Assembly: GCA_021162615.1 (NCBI GenBank)
Contig: JAGGYH010000020.1
Location: forward strand, 1-51,334
Length of the DNA: 51,334 nucleotides
From: Candidatus Aminicenantota bacterium
GTDB lineage: Bacteria; Acidobacteriota; Aminicenantia; Aminicenantales; Aminicenantaceae
Direction: 5' to 3'
Shown: piece after piece, positions 9,590 through 18,980 of the stretch
Layout of the letters: every line of letters starts with the position of its first letter
How positions within the stretch are numbered: position 1 is the first letter of the stretch
Translations under genes and position numbers: made by a program
The notes under the pieces: generated by a model
Database searches by the model: none
What the model was told of the DNA's origin: nothing
The model's input: only the letters and a program-made list of their open reading frames with translations

Positions 9590-10258
9590 TCACCTGCTTG
9601 CCGCATCCAATATCCGCCGGGTCAACTTAAAATGCCTTTTGGCTACTTTATTCAAAACATCAGCGCCAAAACACCTGACCAGTTCCACTCCGGTCTCCTC
9701 AGAGCGGGGAGAAGAGCCTTTGGGGAGTTCCGCCTTAAAATCCTTGGATAAGTAATACAGCCTTTTCAGAAACTCACTTCTTGCCAGAATAGAAGCGGCT
9801 GCTACGGCTGTGTCTTCCTCTGCTTTTGGTTTTTGTATCAGTTCAATGTCTCTTCCTTTTTTCATCAGCGCATTCAGGACAAAACTCTTGTCCCCGAACT
9901 GATCTGTGACCGCCAGAGTACAGGGTACTTCTTCCAGTATGTTCTCTATTACTCGGGAATGAGCCCAGGCAAGTATACGGTTTAGATTTCTCAGATTCAG
10001 GTAAAGTTCATTATACCTTTCAGGGCCAATAGTCACTATGGAGTGTCTGTATCCATCCCTGATCTGTTTGGACAGCTCTCTAATGCGGTTATCTGATATT
10101 TTCTTGCTGTCCCTTACACCCAATTCCTTAAGGACTTTATCCTGCCCTTCCGGCAAAAAAATCCCTGCCGCAACTAACGGGCCGAAATAATCACCCTTCC
10201 CTGATTCATCTGTTCCAATATGGCCTTGTTCTGATTTAAAGAGATTTGACTGCCTCAT
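9590..10258 (-). CDS. rnhC: Ribonuclease HIII, short form
   Basis: Cleaves the RNA strand of RNA/DNA hybrids. The signature GTDESGKGDYFGPLV near the N-terminus is the RNase HIII form (GKGD after DES) and contains the first Asp-Glu metal pair; later acidic ligands lie in LAVTDQFGD and KAEEDTAVAAASILAR. The family is usually about 300 residues with an N-terminal TBP-like substrate-binding domain. This protein has only ~222 residues and starts about 14 residues before the catalytic signature, so that domain is missing. ATG 10258 is preferred over the adjacent TTG 10261; GAGG lies upstream. Confidence 0.88.
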   Translation of the reverse strand: MRQSNLFKSEQGHIGTDESGKGDYFGPLVAAGIFLPEGQDKVLKELGVRDSKKISDNRIRELSKQIRDGYRHSIVTIGPERYNELYLNLRNLNRILAWAHSRVIENILEEVPCTLAVTDQFGDKSFVLNALMKKGRDIELIQKPKAEEDTAVAAASILARSEFLKRLYYLSKDFKAELPKGSSPRSEETGVELVRCFGADVLNKVAKRHFKLTRRILDAASR

Positions 10259-10345
10259 CAAAATTATCCTCAGCCCGTGACAGATCTAAATTCCTGACAC
10301 GGACACTCTATTATTGGCTTGATTATATAGAGTCCCGGCCTCTAT

Positions 10346-11644
10346 CTATCTTAATAAATTCCGGCTTTTCGCCTCTTTAATCAAATCATCCCTGAATTGC
10401 GGATGCGCGATTTCAATGAGAGATCTGGTCCTCTCTTGTAAATTTTTTCCATGCAGGTAGGCCACTCCGTATTCTGTGACCACATATTCCACATCGGCCC
10501 TGGTTGTAACCACACCGGCACCCTTCTTAAGATAAGGGACGATGCGGGATATCTTTCCTTTTTTAGCCGTTGATGGAAGAGCTATGATAGGCTTTCCGTT
10601 TTTTGAATGGGCGGCGCCGCGAATAAAATCAACCTGCCCTCCAAAACCACTGTAGATGTATTTTCCGATAGAATCAGAACACACCTGTCCTGAAATATCG
10701 ATTTCAACAGCTGAATTAATGGCCACCATTTTGTCGTTTTTAGCGATGATGAACGGATCATTGGTGTAATCCGTGGGATGGGCTTCAAAAACAGGATTGT
10801 TATTGGCAAATTCGTACAGCTTTTTTGAACCCAATAAAAAAGTCAATATGACTTTATAAGGATGATATGTCTTTTTCGCTCCTGTTATCACACCAGCCTC
10901 TATAGCATCCATAACTCCGTCAGAGACCATCTCCGTATGGCTTCCCAAGTCCCTTCGGTCTTTCAATGCAGCAAGGACCGCATCCGGTATTCCGCCGATT
11001 CCAAGCTGGAGAGTGGATCCATCCTCTATTAAACGGGCGATATGAGCACCAATCTTTTTTTCCACCTCACTGAAAGGCTTTTTTTGAAGCTCAGGAAGAG
11101 GTTCTGAGACTTCTACGATCTTGTCTATTTTAGAGACATGAATAAAAGAATCTCCCAATACTCTGGGCATCTGGTCATTGACCTGAGCGATCACAACATC
11201 CGCTGTCTCAGCTGCTGATTTAGAACAAAGAACCTCCACTCCATAGCTCATAAATCCATGCTCATCCGGAGGTGAAAGATGAAGGACAGCTACATCAATA
11301 GGCATTTGTCCGGAATAAAATAATTCAGGAATCCGGTGAAGAAAGATAGGGATATAATCCGCCCTGCCTTCATTAATAGCCTCCCTGTCAGCAGGCCCTA
11401 CGAACAGAGAATTATGCCTAAAATGCCCTTCCATATCAGGCGCTGAAAAAGGATCCTCTCCCATTAAAAGAACATGAACCAGTTCAACTGATTCTAACTC
11501 ATCCTTTCTCTCCGCAAGAGCATTGGTAAGAACATAAGGGGTTGCTGCATTCCCGCTTATATAGACTCTTTGTTTGCTTTTAATTTCTGAAACCGCTTCT
11601 TCTACGCTTATGAGCTTTTTTTTATAATCATCGACCCAGGGCAT
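10346..11644 (-). CDS. Family I CoA-transferase (4-hydroxybutyrate/acetate/butyryl-CoA transferase-like)
   Basis: Moves CoA between carboxylic acids through a glutamyl-CoA thioester. The 432-residue length and the series GIGGIPDAV, HTEMVSDGV and GFGGQVDFIRGA are those of the AbfT/Cat2/acetyl-CoA hydrolase family. The Glu in HTEM is residue 238, the number I recall for the catalytic Glu of Clostridium aminobutyricum 4-hydroxybutyrate CoA-transferase. A GGAGG lies 6 nt before the ATG. Lying just downstream of the alanine dehydrogenase/redox operon, it may conserve energy from acyl-CoA made in amino-acid fermentation. Exact acyl group unknown. Confidence 0.87.
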   Translation of the reverse strand: MPWVDDYKKKLISVEEAVSEIKSKQRVYISGNAATPYVLTNALAERKDELESVELVHVLLMGEDPFSAPDMEGHFRHNSLFVGPADREAINEGRADYIPIFLHRIPELFYSGQMPIDVAVLHLSPPDEHGFMSYGVEVLCSKSAAETADVVIAQVNDQMPRVLGDSFIHVSKIDKIVEVSEPLPELQKKPFSEVEKKIGAHIARLIEDGSTLQLGIGGIPDAVLAALKDRRDLGSHTEMVSDGVMDAIEAGVITGAKKTYHPYKVILTFLLGSKKLYEFANNNPVFEAHPTDYTNDPFIIAKNDKMVAINSAVEIDISGQVCSDSIGKYIYSGFGGQVDFIRGAAHSKNGKPIIALPSTAKKGKISRIVPYLKKGAGVVTTRADVEYVVTEYGVAYLHGKNLQERTRSLIEIAHPQFRDDLIKEAKSRNLLR

Positions 11645-11663
11645 TTGTTTCCTCCATGATCAG

Positions 11664-11682
11664 CCTGACCTATCCAGGTTAA
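11664..11682 (-). repeat. Collapsed copy of the dispersed repeat ends
   Basis: CCTGACCTATCCAGGTTAA combines the start of one element end (CCTGACCTAT) with the reverse of the other (CCAGGTTAA), as if the interior had been lost. It lies between the CoA-transferase and nfnB. Confidence 0.35.
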
Positions 11683-11730
11683 CAGAATAATATACAAACT
11701 CTACGATTTTGGCAAGGACGGAAAGAAAAC

Positions 11731-13227
11731 TCAAGCAGAGAGATATTTATGCATTTCTCTGGCTGCAACACGGGCATCTCCCATAGCTAAGATCACAGTG
11801 GCTCCCCCCCGGACAATGTCCCCACCAGCATAGACTCCATCCAGGCTGGTGGCCATAGTGTTCCAATCAACTTCCACGTTTCCCCATTTCCCTATTTTAA
11901 GACCCGGAGTGACCTTTCCTATCAATGGATTGGGGCTGTTTCCAATGGATACCACCACTAAATCGACTTCCATTATAAACTCAGACCCTTCTATAGGAAT
12001 AGGCCTCCGTCTTCCTGATGAATCCGGCTCTCCCAGTTCCATTTGAATACACTCCATGGCTTTGACTCTGTTGTTTTCATCGCTGAAATAACGGATAGGA
12101 TTGGTGAGAAAATGAAACTTAATTCCTTCTTCCTCTGCATGGTGGACTTCCTCGGCTCTTGCAGGCATCTCTTTTCTGGAACGCCGGTAAACAATGGTGG
12201 CCTCTTCAGCGCCCAGACGCTGAGCCGTCCTCACTGAGTCCATGGCCACATTCCCCCCTCCCAGAACCACTGCCTTCTTCCCCAGGAAAACCGGTGTATC
12301 GTACTTGGGAAACTGATTGGCCCGCATTAAGTTGACTCTTGTCAGATACTCATTTGCCGAATAAATGCCTATCAGATTCTCACCGGGTATTCCCATGAAG
12401 TTGGGCAGCCCGGCTCCGGTTCCGATATAAAACGCATCATACCCCTCTTTTCTCAGATCCTCTATTGTCATGGTCATACCCACCACAAAATTCATCCTGA
12501 ACTCAACTCCGAGTTTTCTGAGATAATCAACCTCTGCATTAAGGATGTCATTCGGCAGCCTGAACTCCGGGATCCCATAAACCAGCACTCCGCCCGGCAC
12601 ATGGAGAGCTTCGAAAACCGTGACTTTATGTCCTTTTCTGGCCAATTCTCCGGCAACGGTAAGCCCCCCGGGCCCTGAGCCGATCACAGCGACCTTGCGT
12701 CCGGTGGAAACAGATATCTCAGGAACATGGACCTTTCCCCCTTCTCTTTCATAATCCGAGACAAATCTCTCCAGATTCCCTATGGCCACGGGAACCCCGG
12801 TCGCCTTTTTCAGATTGCACAATTCTTCACACTGAGTCTCTTGAGGGCACACTCTCCCGCATACCGCTGGAAGACTGTTTGTTTCCTTTATTTTCCGGGC
12901 GCTTTCTGAAAACTCTCCTTTCTCAATCAACTTGATAAAAGAAGGGATGTCTATTCCCACAGGACACCCTCTCACACATTGGGGGTTGGCGCAGTCAAGA
13001 CACCGCATGGCTTCCTTTACAGCCGCTTCCTTGGTCAAACCCTGATTGACTTCCTTAAAATCTTTATTGCGCACATCTGGTTCTCTTTGCGGCATATCCT
13101 GCCTTGACATCTTCATCCGCTCTTTGGCGGGAATGGATTTACGCAGTTCTTTGCGCCATTCCTCATTAAAGGCTTTTCTCAGCTGCTCTTTGAGTTCCGG
13201 AGAAAGCTGTTTCCGGTCTTCTCCCAT
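11731..13227 (-). CDS. nfnB: NfnB-like large subunit of ferredoxin:NADP+ oxidoreductase (GltD-fold)
   Basis: Flavoprotein resembling glutamate synthase small subunit. Cys-rich motifs CLDCANPQCVRGCP (~77-90) and CGRVCPQETQCEELC (~118-132) bind two [4Fe-4S] clusters, followed by FAD (VIGSGPGGLTVAGELA) and NAD(P) (VLGGGNVAMDSVRTA) Rossmann folds. On its own this could be a glutamate synthase subunit, but no large subunit is present and the gene follows an NfnA homologue by 1 bp. That makes NfnB, which bifurcates electrons between NADPH, NAD+ and ferredoxin, the better reading. Last gene of the operon that begins with alanine dehydrogenase. Confidence 0.88.
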   Translation of the reverse strand: MGEDRKQLSPELKEQLRKAFNEEWRKELRKSIPAKERMKMSRQDMPQREPDVRNKDFKEVNQGLTKEAAVKEAMRCLDCANPQCVRGCPVGIDIPSFIKLIEKGEFSESARKIKETNSLPAVCGRVCPQETQCEELCNLKKATGVPVAIGNLERFVSDYEREGGKVHVPEISVSTGRKVAVIGSGPGGLTVAGELARKGHKVTVFEALHVPGGVLVYGIPEFRLPNDILNAEVDYLRKLGVEFRMNFVVGMTMTIEDLRKEGYDAFYIGTGAGLPNFMGIPGENLIGIYSANEYLTRVNLMRANQFPKYDTPVFLGKKAVVLGGGNVAMDSVRTAQRLGAEEATIVYRRSRKEMPARAEEVHHAEEEGIKFHFLTNPIRYFSDENNRVKAMECIQMELGEPDSSGRRRPIPIEGSEFIMEVDLVVVSIGNSPNPLIGKVTPGLKIGKWGNVEVDWNTMATSLDGVYAGGDIVRGGATVILAMGDARVAAREMHKYLSA

Positions 13228-13228
13228 T

Positions 13229-14083
13229 TTATCTCTTTTCCTTTGTCATTTTCCTCGGCTTCTCTTCCCGCTCCCAGTAACACAGGGAACGGATCTCATC
13301 ATTAAAATATGATTTCCTTCTGTAAAAAAGTTCATTCCAGTCAACAAGATGGCCGTCAAACTCAGGACCATCCACGCAGGCAAATTGGGTGCTGTCACCC
13401 ACTTTTAAACGGCAGGCCCCGCACATCCCTGTTCCATCTACCATAATGGGATTTAAATGAACATATGTATCGATATTTAAAGGCCTGGTGGCTTCTGAGC
13501 AGGTGTACATAAGATAAGTGCATCCAATGGAGATAACTCTGTCGATTTTGTTATCTTTCAACACATCTTTAAGAACCTTAGGGATATAATCTTTGCAGTC
13601 GAAAAATCCATCCCTGGATGAAACAAAATATTTGTCGCTTATTTCCTTAAAGCGATCTTCCCAGTATATGAGATAATTAGCCTTAGCGTCTACAAGAGTC
13701 ATCACCGTGTTCCCTGCTTGTTTCAGGGCTCTGGCAATCGGATATATGGCTCCGATCCCATAACAGCCTGCAGCACAAAGAACTGTCCCAAATTTACTGA
13801 TCTCAGCCGGCTTTCCCAGAGGTCCCACACAAACTGGAATATCATCTCCTGATCGAAGCCTTGAAAGCTTTTGAGTGGACGTGCCCACAACCATGAACAC
13901 ACAAGTTATGGAACCCCTTTTTTCATCCCAGTCAGCCAGTGACAATGGGATCCTTTCTCCTTTTTCATCCGGCATAAGGATAACAAACTGGCCGGGTTTG
14001 CATCTCTTTACAATATCCGGAGCAGATATTTCGATCATATGGATATTGGGCACCAGCCTTTTTCTATCAATAATTTTAGCCAT
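13229..14083 (-). CDS. nfnA: NfnA-like small subunit, ferredoxin-NADP reductase fold with [2Fe-2S]
   Basis: A 284-residue FAD/NAD(H)-binding protein of the dihydroorotate-dehydrogenase electron-transfer/sulfide-dehydrogenase type. The FAD site lies in GQFVILMPDEKGERIPLSL, the NAD segment around VLCAAGCYGIGAIYPIARAL, and the C-terminal [2Fe-2S] loop in MCGACRLKVGDSTQFACVDG. With NfnB it forms the NADH-dependent reduced ferredoxin:NADP+ oxidoreductase, where the NfnA FAD handles NAD(H). Its ATG shares its A with the stop codon of the NuoG-like gene (TAATG), so the Nfn pair is translationally coupled to the NuoEFG-like genes. Confidence 0.9.
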   Translation of the reverse strand: MAKIIDRKRLVPNIHMIEISAPDIVKRCKPGQFVILMPDEKGERIPLSLADWDEKRGSITCVFMVVGTSTQKLSRLRSGDDIPVCVGPLGKPAEISKFGTVLCAAGCYGIGAIYPIARALKQAGNTVMTLVDAKANYLIYWEDRFKEISDKYFVSSRDGFFDCKDYIPKVLKDVLKDNKIDRVISIGCTYLMYTCSEATRPLNIDTYVHLNPIMVDGTGMCGACRLKVGDSTQFACVDGPEFDGHLVDWNELFYRRKSYFNDEIRSLCYWEREEKPRKMTKEKR

Positions 14084-16608
14084 TACTTTCCTCTTGTTAT
14101 TTTTACAGGTGATAGATTCAAGTCAGCCCTGTTCTCATCCCTACCGGGTATATAATACGCCGTCACTATGCCTTCGGGAACATATTCTGAAATGTGAACA
14201 AATCCCTTGAATTGACCTTTTTTTGACTTCAAAGTCACCGGGAAACCCTCTTTCAGCTCATATTTTTGGGTATCCCTTTTATTCATTTTTATCCACTGTT
14301 TGCTCCGGAACAGATCAAACTCTGCGATCTCCTCGCTGAGCAGGCAGTTCCGGTAGTAATCAAAGCCGTGCTCCAGAACCAGGCGTAGAGGATATTGCGG
14401 GGTTTCTTTTTCCAATTCGTTTAAAGGATTTAATGGAATATATTTTTTCCTGTATTCATTATCTTCCTTAAGGAAGACTTCTTTTCCTCTTTTTGGCAAC
14501 GTTTGTGAAATATCTTTGAACCGGGGGAGCTTTCGTGCCATTTCCTTTCTGATATCTCCGGCTGTGGTGTAGCCAAAATCTTTGGAACCAATCCTTCCAG
14601 CCAGCTTGGTTACTATTTCCCAGTCCGGCTTGGCATCCCCCAGGCTATCCAAAGGTCCTCTCAAGCCCTGGATACGCCCTTCGGTGTTTACAATGGACCC
14701 ATCTGTTTCCGACAGCACACAAGCGGGAAGAACAACATCTGCTTTGTCCAGATCATCTCCTGTAAAACTGTCCTGAACAATGAGCAGCTCAAGGCCATCG
14801 TCCTCAGGAATATCAAGTGGTGCAGCCGTGTAGAGGGCTTTATATTGTCCTTTCTTAATACTGTTCCATATCTCGCTGATGCTCTTTGTTTTTTCTGAAA
14901 AATCCTTGTTTATGGCGTCCCAACCGCGATGGTTGCCTTCGACGCTGAGGGGGAAAATCCGGGAATCGGAAAGAAAAGCCAGGTTCAGAAGGGCCTCTGC
15001 AGCGGCTTCTTCTCTCTCTCTTCCGATAACCTGAGGAGCAAAGATAAGACCCGATTTATCTCTCTTCCTTAGAATATCCGCTGTTTGTTTTACGGCCTCT
15101 ATACTGATTCCCGTACTCTCTTCCAGATATTTGTAAGGAATCCCATCCAGAGATCTCCTGAATTCATCGAAACCTTTTTCAGCGGCAAATTCCTTGCCCC
15201 CACAGTCATCCAGGATGCATTTTGAAAGGAAGGCCAGAAGATAGGACTCCATGCCGGGAGTGACCCTGAGCTTTTTTGAAGCATATCTATCCACAGGACT
15301 CTCTAAAAACCCGGCTGTTATCAAATCAGCTCCTCTGTCCAGCGCCTTTAAAACAGACAGCCAGACTATGGGAGCAGACTCCATTAAATTTCCTCCCATC
15401 AAAAATACAGCATCCAGTTCAGATATATCATCCAGCTTGAATTGCATAGGCAGGGAGATCCCATTCTTCCGGCATGCATCAGAAACAAGAGAGAGAGGAG
15501 AGCCTTCTGCCTTTTTATTGATGTGTTTTGTTTTCAGGACTTTTTCCGCAAATTTATTGAATACAAAAATATCCTCACACGATAACTGGGGAGATGTGAC
15601 CACCGCCATCTCGTCGGGTTTATATTTTTTTATTTTTTCAGAAGCATAATCAAGTGCTTCCTCCCAGGTGGCCTCCTCCAACTGATTGTTTTTTCTTATC
15701 AGGGGCTTCCTGATCCTGTTCTCGCTCCGGACCACATCTCTGAGAGCAAAGCGCCCTCTGACACAGGCCTGGCCGCTGTTTACCGGGCTTGATCCAGCAG
15801 GATTCGCACCCAAAAATTTATCCTTAAAGAAATTAAACTCAAGGCTGCAGCCCATACTGCATAACGGGCAGACCGTATCTTTTTTCTTATCAGGGGGACT
15901 GTCATACTTTACGGCCTTCTCAGTCAATGCTCCTGTGGGGCAGACATCAACACAGGCACCGCAAAACTGACATCCTGAATCAAGAAGAGACCGCCCAAAA
16001 CTGGTCCCTACAGCCGTCTTTGCTCCCCTCTTTACGAAAGTAATAACAGAGAGCCCCCTGATGTCCCGGCAAACCCTCACACACCTTCCGCAGAGAATGC
16101 AGAGATTGTAATTTCTGTCGAAAAAGGGGTCATCCTTTTTGACTTTAATATCCCGGTAAAATGAGGGGAATCTGACTTTTTCAAGTCCTACTTCCCGGAC
16201 GACATTTTGAAGTTCACAGCGGCCGTTATTCGGACAGAGCACACATCCGGTGACCTCATCCACCTTTCTTATGGTGGCTTTGTGCTCATCGCAGTTTTCT
16301 TTTTCCTCACAGATAAGACAGGCATTTGGATGTTCGGTTAAAATCAATTCCAGTATGTTTTTTCTGAGCTTCTGTATATCAGATGTCTTTGTCTTTACTT
16401 TCATTCCGTCTTTGACAAAGACGCTGCACGACGGCACATAGCCTTTCATGCCTTCGACTTTGACTAGGCAGAGCCTGCATCCTGAGAAAGGTTCAAGCCC
16501 TTTGAAATCGCATAAAGAAGGAATATAGATATCATTTTCTCTGGCCAGTTCCAGAATGGTCTTTTTGTGTTTGGTTTCTATTTCTCTTCCATCTATATTT
16601 ACTCTCAT
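14083..16608 (-). CDS. NuoG-like iron-sulfur/molybdopterin-fold subunit lacking a catalytic Cys/Sec
   Basis: An 841-residue soluble subunit. In order: an N-terminal [2Fe-2S] ferredoxin domain (SLCDF, SGCRLCLV, PSC), a His/Cys cluster motif (HPNACLICEEKENC), a second Cys set (GCVLCPNNGRCELQ), a 2[4Fe-4S] domain (CILCGRCVRVC and CQFCGACVDVCP), a Mo-bisPGD-type [4Fe-4S] motif (CPLCSMGCSLEF and GQACVRGRF), then the molybdopterin oxidoreductase fold. Where formate dehydrogenases carry the metal-ligand Cys/Sec the sequence reads INKKAEGSPLSLV, with neither. It is therefore an electron-wiring subunit like NuoG, not an obvious formate dehydrogenase. Overlaps its neighbours by 4 bp and 1 bp. Confidence 0.85.
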   Translation of the reverse strand: MRVNIDGREIETKHKKTILELARENDIYIPSLCDFKGLEPFSGCRLCLVKVEGMKGYVPSCSVFVKDGMKVKTKTSDIQKLRKNILELILTEHPNACLICEEKENCDEHKATIRKVDEVTGCVLCPNNGRCELQNVVREVGLEKVRFPSFYRDIKVKKDDPFFDRNYNLCILCGRCVRVCRDIRGLSVITFVKRGAKTAVGTSFGRSLLDSGCQFCGACVDVCPTGALTEKAVKYDSPPDKKKDTVCPLCSMGCSLEFNFFKDKFLGANPAGSSPVNSGQACVRGRFALRDVVRSENRIRKPLIRKNNQLEEATWEEALDYASEKIKKYKPDEMAVVTSPQLSCEDIFVFNKFAEKVLKTKHINKKAEGSPLSLVSDACRKNGISLPMQFKLDDISELDAVFLMGGNLMESAPIVWLSVLKALDRGADLITAGFLESPVDRYASKKLRVTPGMESYLLAFLSKCILDDCGGKEFAAEKGFDEFRRSLDGIPYKYLEESTGISIEAVKQTADILRKRDKSGLIFAPQVIGREREEAAAEALLNLAFLSDSRIFPLSVEGNHRGWDAINKDFSEKTKSISEIWNSIKKGQYKALYTAAPLDIPEDDGLELLIVQDSFTGDDLDKADVVLPACVLSETDGSIVNTEGRIQGLRGPLDSLGDAKPDWEIVTKLAGRIGSKDFGYTTAGDIRKEMARKLPRFKDISQTLPKRGKEVFLKEDNEYRKKYIPLNPLNELEKETPQYPLRLVLEHGFDYYRNCLLSEEIAEFDLFRSKQWIKMNKRDTQKYELKEGFPVTLKSKKGQFKGFVHISEYVPEGIVTAYYIPGRDENRADLNLSPVKITRGK

Positions 16609-18518
16609 TTCTTTGTCTTCTTCCTGTTGTGTTGTTCCAAAATCTTTTCTTTATCTTTTCCGGTGTATTTAGATATGGCACTGACTTTGGGAGGGCAAAC
16701 ATCCAAACAGGCTCCGCATTTTATACATATATCCTGGTCAATGACATGCACTTGCTTTCTCTCTCCGCTTATGGCATTGACCGGACAGTTCTTTTTGCAC
16801 AGCAAACACCCCACACATTTTTCAGGTTCGATGAAATAAACGATCAGTTCTTTACAGGACAATGCGGAACATTTTTTCTCTTCAATATGCTCTATGTATT
16901 CATCCATGAAATAGCGAAGTGTAGTGAGCACCGGATTCGGAGCGGTCTGCCCCAATCCGCAAAGCGAGGCATTCTTTACGGTTTCAGCCAAATCTTTAAG
17001 CTTTTTTATGTCGCCTATTTCCCCTTTGCCTTCTGTAATACGGGTTAAGATCTCCACCATTTCTTTTGTACCGATGCGGCAGGGAACACATTTCCCGCAT
17101 GACTCCTCCTGGGTGAATTTTAAAAAATACCTGGCCACATCCACCATGCAGTTGTCCTCGTCCATAACGATCATTCCGCCGGAACCCATTATGGAACCTG
17201 CTCTGGTCAAAGTATCAAAATCTATGGGCTGGTCCAGCATGTCCGCGGGTAAACACCCGCCGGAAGGCCCTCCGGTCTGGACAGCCTTGAATTTTTTCCC
17301 GTTCTTGATTCCCCCTCCGATATCATAGATGATCTCTCTTAAAGTCATTCCCATGGGAACTTCAACAAGACCCGTGTTATTGATTTTCCCGACCAGGGAA
17401 AAAATCTTTGTGCCTTTGCTTGTCTCTGTTCCAATCCGGGAATACCACTGGGCTCCTTTCTCTACAATCAAAGGAACATTGGCCCAGGTTTCCACATTAT
17501 TGATATTGGTAGGCTTTCCCCATAATCCTTTATCAGCAGGATAAGGGGGGCGCTGTCTCGGGAAAGCACGCCTCCCTTCAATTGAAGCCATCAAGGAAGT
17601 CTCCTCCCCTGAAACAAAAGCTCCGGCTCCCTTAAACACACTGATATCAAAATCAAAATCAGAACCTAATATGGATTCTCCTAAAAATCCATACTCTCTG
17701 GCTTTCTCAATAGCCAATGTGACATTCTTGACGGCAAGAGGGTACTCCAACCTCACATAAATATATCCTTTTCCGGCGCCTATTGCATAGGCTCCGATGA
17801 TCATTCCTTCAATAATACTGTGAGGATTTCCTTCCAGGAGACTTCTGTCCATATACGCCCCGGGGTCGCCTTCATCAGCATTGCATACGATATATTTCAC
17901 AGAAGAATCTTTTTCCCGGCAGATCTCCCATTTCTTTCCAGTGGGAAAACCTCCTCCCCCTCTTCCTCTAAGCCCGGATTTTTTGACTTCGGAAATGATC
18001 TCTTCAGGTCTCATCTCAAACAAGGCTTTTGAAACAGCCTTATATCCGTCAAGGGCTATGTAGTCTTTGATGTCCGTGGGATCTATAAACCCATTCCTTC
18101 CGAATATGATCCGTTTTTGTTTTTTGTAAAAAGGGACTTCTCTTTCCTTTTCAATGCGAACACCTTTTTGTGGATCTTTATATAGAAGCCTGGGTATGAC
18201 TTCTTTGCCTACAGCCGTCTTTGATATGATTTCCTGTATGTCCTCTTTCCTGACTCTTTGATAAAAAATTCCTTCCGGCTGAATGACAACGATGGGGCCG
18301 CGTTCACAAAAACCATGGCACCCGGTCACTCGAATATCGATCTTGTCACCGAGCTTTTGTTTTTTTATCTCATTCTTAAATATCTCGGCAATCTCTTCAC
18401 ATCCATAGGCATGGCATCCTGTTCCGCCGCATATCGTGATGCATGTTTTTTCCTTTTCTCTGGAGGCAGTGATCTGGGCTCTTAGTTTTTCTAATTTTTC
18501 AGGGTCAACTTTCTTCAT
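16605..18518 (-). CDS. NuoF/HydB-like NADH-binding flavoprotein subunit with extra Fe-S domains
   Basis: A 637-residue subunit of the HydB/electron-bifurcating type, longer than complex I NuoF. The N-terminus is a thioredoxin-like [2Fe-2S] domain (CGGTGCHAYGC and TGCHGFCERGP). The central FMN/NADH domain has GLRGRGGGGFPTGKKW and NADEGDPGAYMDR. A [4Fe-4S] site follows (ESCGKCVPCRIGT with a later SLCGLGQ), then a His/Cys-rich linker (HIEEKKCSALSC), and a C-terminal 2[4Fe-4S] ferredoxin (CVGCLLCKKNCP and CIKCGACLDVCP). It oxidises or reduces NAD(H) and distributes electrons. Starts inside the NuoE-like stop (4-bp overlap). Confidence 0.92.
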   Translation of the reverse strand: MKKVDPEKLEKLRAQITASREKEKTCITICGGTGCHAYGCEEIAEIFKNEIKKQKLGDKIDIRVTGCHGFCERGPIVVIQPEGIFYQRVRKEDIQEIISKTAVGKEVIPRLLYKDPQKGVRIEKEREVPFYKKQKRIIFGRNGFIDPTDIKDYIALDGYKAVSKALFEMRPEEIISEVKKSGLRGRGGGGFPTGKKWEICREKDSSVKYIVCNADEGDPGAYMDRSLLEGNPHSIIEGMIIGAYAIGAGKGYIYVRLEYPLAVKNVTLAIEKAREYGFLGESILGSDFDFDISVFKGAGAFVSGEETSLMASIEGRRAFPRQRPPYPADKGLWGKPTNINNVETWANVPLIVEKGAQWYSRIGTETSKGTKIFSLVGKINNTGLVEVPMGMTLREIIYDIGGGIKNGKKFKAVQTGGPSGGCLPADMLDQPIDFDTLTRAGSIMGSGGMIVMDEDNCMVDVARYFLKFTQEESCGKCVPCRIGTKEMVEILTRITEGKGEIGDIKKLKDLAETVKNASLCGLGQTAPNPVLTTLRYFMDEYIEHIEEKKCSALSCKELIVYFIEPEKCVGCLLCKKNCPVNAISGERKQVHVIDQDICIKCGACLDVCPPKVSAISKYTGKDKEKILEQHNRKKTKK

Positions 18519-18979
18519 TCTTTCTTTTTCTTTCCCTCTTCTTTGCTTACATCGTCAATTATTTTTTTCACATCCCTTGTGCTTACGTGACCGTGATAGT
18601 GACCGTCCGTAATGGCTATGGGGCCTAATGCACAGGCCCCAACACAGTTGACTGTTTCCAGAGTAAAATACTTGTCCTCAGTGGTTCGGCCAGGCAATAT
18701 GTTCAACCTGCGTGAAAATTCGTCCAGCACAGAAGCAGCTCCCCGGACGTGACAGGCTGTCCCCATGCAAACGGTTATGGTGTGCTTTCCCTTGGGTTCC
18801 AGAGTAAAAGCATTATAGAAAGTCAGAACTCCATAGACTTCTCCCTCTGATGTATTCAAATATTTCGAAATCTCGGAAATGGCTTCAGGGGAAATGTATC
18901 CTTGTGCTTCCTGGACACTGTGAAGTATGTGAATGAGCTCTTTTTTCTCAGGTTTGAATTTTTTTAGAATGTTCACCAT
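18515..18979 (-). CDS. NuoE/HydC-like thioredoxin-fold [2Fe-2S] subunit
   Basis: A 154-residue subunit with the four [2Fe-2S] cysteines at residues 71, 76, 112 and 116 (CMGTAC and CVGAC), the exact NuoE pattern, in a thioredoxin-like fold preceded by the helical domain EKKELIHILHSVQEAQGYI. It pairs with the NuoF-like subunit to transfer electrons from NADH. The ATG follows the alanine dehydrogenase stop by a single base, and its own stop overlaps the next start by 4 bp, tying all five redox genes to alanine dehydrogenase. Confidence 0.93.
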   Translation of the reverse strand: MVNILKKFKPEKKELIHILHSVQEAQGYISPEAISEISKYLNTSEGEVYGVLTFYNAFTLEPKGKHTITVCMGTACHVRGAASVLDEFSRRLNILPGRTTEDKYFTLETVNCVGACALGPIAITDGHYHGHVSTRDVKKIIDDVSKEEGKKKKE

Positions 18980-18980
18980 T

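Noticed and set aside
11731-13227. Glutamate synthase small subunit
   Set aside because: No large subunit; coupled to an NfnA homologue, which makes NfnB the better call.
14083-16608. Formate dehydrogenase alpha subunit or [FeFe]-hydrogenase
   Set aside because: No catalytic Cys/Sec and no H-cluster motifs; fits a NuoG-like wiring subunit.
14083-18979. Part of respiratory complex I
   Set aside because: No membrane subunits or NuoB/C/D/I nearby, and the NuoF-like subunit has the extra domains of soluble HydB-type enzymes.
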